In this document: one piece after another, positions 62,594 to 64,000 of the stretch
Layout: each line of letters starts with the position of its first letter
How positions within the stretch are numbered: position 1 is the stretch's first letter
Origin: FEB-7 sp963698265
GTDB taxonomy: Bacteria; Pseudomonadota; Gammaproteobacteria; Burkholderiales; Usitatibacteraceae
Length of the DNA stretch: 64,000 nt
Direction of reading: 5' to 3'
Assembly (NCBI GenBank): GCA_963698265.1
Contig: CAVOQC010000004.1
Coordinates: 1,178,001-1,242,000 of the forward strand
The notes under the pieces: generated by a model
The model's database searches: none
Told to the model about the DNA's origin: nothing
Seen by the model: the letters and a program-made list of their open reading frames with translations, nothing else
Program-made: the position numbers and the translations under genes

Positions 62594-63891
62594 GCGGCAG
62601 GCGCGTCGCGGTCATCGGCGCGGGCTACGCGGGCATCGCCGCGGCCGTGAACCTGGTGCGCGGCGGCGCGGCGGTCACGCTGTACGACGCGAACCGCACG
62701 GCGGGCGGCCGGGCGCGCCGGGTCGAGTACCGCGACACCGTGCTCGACAACGGCCAGCACCTCCTGCTCGGCGCCTACCGCGACACCCTTGCGCTCATGC
62801 GGGCCGTGGATGTTCCCCGGTACGCACTTCGTCGCGAACCCCTCGGCCTGCACTACCCCGGCACCCTGGGCCTTGCCGCGCCTCGCCTGCCGGCGCCCCT
62901 GCACCTGGCCGCCGCGCTCGCCTTCGCCGGAGGTCTCTCGCTCGCCGATCGCTTCTCGGCGTTTGCGTTCGCATTCGCCATTCGCCGTGCCGAGGCCGCT
63001 GCAAGGCCCGGCGAGTGCGTCGCCGCGTTCCTCTCCCGGCTTGCCCAGCCCGAGCGCCTGCGGCGGTTGCTCTGGGAGCCCCTGTGCGTGGCGGCGCTCA
63101 ACACGCCCGCCGAGCGGGCCGATGCGCGCGTCTTCTCGCGCGTGCTGCACGATGCGCTTGCCCGGAGCCGCGCCGATTCGGATCTCGTCTTCCCGGCCCA
63201 CGACCTCTCGGCGCTCCTGCCCGACCCCGCGATCTCGTGGCTGGGCGAGCGCGGCGCGCAGGTCGTGCTCGGCGCCCGCGTCTCCGCTCTCGCTCCCGAA
63301 GGCGCGCAATGGCGTCTCGCCGCCGCCGGGAACACCGGCACGTACGACGCCGTCGTATGCGCCACCGCGGCCCACGAGGCCTGCGCGCTTCTGGGGGGCA
63401 TTCCGGGGCTGGCAGCGCTTGCCGCGAAAATCGGCGCCATCCCCCACGAGCCGATCACCACCGTTTACCTCCAGTACGAAGGACGCGTGCGCCTGCCCTT
63501 TCCGATGACCGGCGTCGACGGCGGCCACGCACAGTGGCTCTTCGACCGGGAAGCCCTTTCCGGCGCCCGCGGGCTCGTCGCCGCCGTGATTTCCGCCTCG
63601 CGCCGCGAGGCTGCGCTCGATCAGGACGTGCTCTCCACGGCCGTGCACCGGGAGGTGGCGCGCGTCGCGACACTTCCCGGACTGCCGCGGTGGACAAAGG
63701 TCATCACCGAGAAGCGCGCCACCTTCGCCTGTGAACCGGGAGCTTTCCGCCCGCCCGCCGGGACCGGCGCCCCGGGCCTGGCGCTTGCCGGCGACTACAC
63801 CGAAGGCCCCTATCCCGCGACGCTGGAGGCCGCGGTGCAGAGCGGCGCACGCGCGGCCCGAACGATCCTCGACAGCTCCCGGACGCCATGA
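62578..63891 (+). CDS. hpnE: Hydroxysqualene dehydroxylase HpnE
   Basis: A 437-residue FAD-dependent amine-oxidase-fold enzyme that yields squalene. The FAD-binding motif is VIGAGYAGIAAAVNLV, with NRTAGGRARR and DNGQHLLLGAY, and a C-terminal GDYTEGPYPATLEAAVQSG that closes the FAD site. Two starts are possible: ATG 62578 (used) and GTG 62590, which overlaps the hpnD stop (GTGA). GGAGG at 62571-62575 is too near the ATG and rather far from the GTG, so the choice is open. Confidence 0.93.
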   Translation: MGARVSGRRVAVIGAGYAGIAAAVNLVRGGAAVTLYDANRTAGGRARRVEYRDTVLDNGQHLLLGAYRDTLALMRAVDVPRYALRREPLGLHYPGTLGLAAPRLPAPLHLAAALAFAGGLSLADRFSAFAFAFAIRRAEAAARPGECVAAFLSRLAQPERLRRLLWEPLCVAALNTPAERADARVFSRVLHDALARSRADSDLVFPAHDLSALLPDPAISWLGERGAQVVLGARVSALAPEGAQWRLAAAGNTGTYDAVVCATAAHEACALLGGIPGLAALAAKIGAIPHEPITTVYLQYEGRVRLPFPMTGVDGGHAQWLFDREALSGARGLVAAVISASRREAALDQDVLSTAVHREVARVATLPGLPRWTKVITEKRATFACEPGAFRPPAGTGAPGLALAGDYTEGPYPATLEAAVQSGARAARTILDSSRTP

Positions 63892-64000
63892 ATCCACCAC
63901 ACACCGTTTCCGCCCGCTGGAATGCACCTGCCGACCTGCTCCACGACCGGGTGGTGCTCGTCACCGGCGCGGGCCGAGGCCTGGGGCGCGCCGTGGCGCT
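63888..64000 (+). CDS. SDR-family oxidoreductase, YciK-like, N-terminal part
   Basis: The first 37 or so residues of a short-chain dehydrogenase; the window ends here. LLHDRVVLVTGAGRGLGRAVAL contains the TGxxxGxG nucleotide motif and resembles the YciK opening. The ATG overlaps the hpnE stop (ATGA). The function of YciK-type SDRs is not settled. Membership in the hopanoid operon is positional only. Confidence 0.75.
   Translation, partial: MNPPHTVSARWNAPADLLHDRVVLVTGAGRGLGRAVA

Overview
The window is a GC-rich stretch (roughly two-thirds G+C by eye) of a betaproteobacterial chromosome. Gene-order hallmarks support this: tRNA-Leu/tig-clpP-clpX-lon-hupB-tRNA-Val-tRNA-Asp-ppiD, aat-bpt-pyrD, dnaQ-rnhA-methyltransferase-gloB and hpnCDE. 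No genus can be named from sequence alone. There is no prophage, insertion sequence, CRISPR array or rRNA. Genes are tightly packed, many sharing 4-base ATGA or GTGA overlaps. No gene-free stretch exceeds 300 bases; the longest are about 177 bases (18278-18454) and 174 bases (10454-10627).

Region by region. (1) 1-10453 is a respiratory formate dehydrogenase locus. The leftward genes are DUF3305, DUF3306, a polyferredoxin, a TorD-type chaperone, a small Tat-signal protein and the catalytic subunit fdhA, which is cut by the window edge. The divergent rightward genes supply molybdenum cofactor and sulfuration functions (moaA, fdhD, mobA, moeA), with a GFA-family protein and a PaaI-type thioesterase. 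(2) 10628-18277 is the most unusual region. It encodes a 1645-residue exported protein with an N-terminal heme-c motif, about seven Ig-like repeats, an autotransporter beta-barrel and then a second barrel-like domain. A triheme lipoprotein gene and a convergent FecR-domain gene follow. (3) 18400-23304 is a TetR-controlled RND efflux operon with a clear operator pair. (4) 23325-29276 carries a Rieske-like protein, aat, bpt, pyrD, an alanine-dehydrogenase-like gene, an RnfB-like ferredoxin, nth and a DUF1841 gene. (5) 29366-39371 carries two small cytochromes c, a GGDEF-EAL protein, dnaQ, rnhA, a methyltransferase, gloB, a GNAT enzyme, a TldD/TldE-type pair and a lytic transglycosylase. (6) 39499-51469 carries sodB, an M3 peptidase and a peptide ABC transporter with one ATPase, two permeases and three tandem paralogous binding proteins. 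(7) 51582-60822 carries fabI and the protein quality-control cluster with three tRNAs. (8) 60924-64000 is the start of a hopanoid/squalene operon (hpnC, hpnD, hpnE) followed by a partial SDR gene.

Nine genes between 8.2 and 27.1 kb can only be read by changing frame, about 24 times in total, and most changes look like one inserted base. The genes include pyrD and aat, and the damage is patchy. Assembly or sequencing indels are therefore more likely than true pseudogenes; these genes are annotated as one CDS each with the breaks stated.

The best candidate for an undescribed system is the heme-tagged double-barrel autotransporter with its triheme lipoprotein and FecR-like partner. It could be an outer-membrane electron or redox module. 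That role is inference; the heme motifs, repeats, barrel-like domains and lipobox are read directly.
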